Below are positions 6,627-6,704 of a stretch of DNA of 6,704 bases, in pieces. Each line of letters opens with the position of its first letter. Within the stretch, counting starts at the first letter, position 1. The position numbers and the translations under genes are program-made. The notes below the pieces were generated by a model, which was given only the letters and a program-made list of their open reading frames with translations, did no database searches and had not been told where the DNA came from. The DNA comes from Caulobacter sp. Lineage in GTDB: Bacteria; Pseudomonadota; Alphaproteobacteria; Caulobacterales; Caulobacteraceae. The stretch is from contig JACMOF010000292.1 of assembly GCA_014378155.1 (NCBI GenBank), positions 1 through 6,704 of the forward strand, in the 5' to 3' direction.

Positions 6627-6703
6627 GCGCCCTTAGCTCAGATGGATAGAGCACTCGCCTTCTAAGCGAGCGGTCGCTGGTTCGAATCCAGCAGGGCGCG
6701 CCA
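6627..6703 (+). tRNA. tRNA-Arg (anticodon TCT)
   Basis: A 77-base tRNA complete to one base before the window edge. Acceptor stem is GCGCCCT/AGGGCGC. The D arm is GCTCAGATGGATAGAGC. The anticodon stem is CTCGC/GCGAG around loop CTTCTAA, with anticodon TCT at 6661-6663. The T arm has GGTTCGAATCC. Discriminator G73 (6700) precedes encoded CCA (6701-6703). It reads AGA (and AGG by wobble), both rare codons in GC-rich genomes. Such tRNA-Arg genes are frequent integration sites for genomic islands; whether anything is integrated beyond the window is not visible. Confidence 0.97.
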
Positions 6704-6704
6704 C

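Overview
This is a GC-rich stretch with long, dense coding regions, most likely from an alphaproteobacterium of the Caulobacterales (Caulobacter/Phenylobacterium type). This placement is inferred from a double cold-shock-domain protein, an NDUFS4-type complex I accessory subunit, tRNA promoters of the TTGNNC-N17-TANANC kind, and the general protein similarity as I recall it. No search was run. Every gene I can support lies on the plus strand.

Bases 1-4405 carry the core-metabolism and repair part. The first 12 bases look like the tail of an upstream gene. Then come glpX (class II fructose-1,6-bisphosphatase), a 147-base gap with three short hairpins, and a second, unrelated fructose-1,6-bisphosphatase of class I (fbp). 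So two non-homologous enzymes for the same reaction sit next to each other. A 449-base gap follows. It holds two inverted copies of a structured ~58-base repeat flanking a 160-base core, and an 18-codon leader frame that ends 3 bases before recJ. recJ encodes the 5'-3' single-strand DNA exonuclease of recombination and mismatch repair.

Bases 4406-6704 alternate tRNA genes with small proteins: two identical tRNA-Glu(TTC) genes behind a good sigma-70-type promoter, a two-domain cold-shock protein behind a 170-base leader with a strong hairpin, an exported DUF192 protein, tRNA-Pro(TGG) with its own promoter, an NDUFS4-like subunit of respiratory complex I, and tRNA-Arg(TCT) at the right edge.

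The window is mainly conserved housekeeping sequence. I see no defence system, CRISPR array, transposase or phage gene. The parts most worth a second look are the inverted repeat pair, whose differences fall almost entirely in hairpin loops, the leader frame before recJ, the paired FBPases, and the structured leader of the cold-shock gene.
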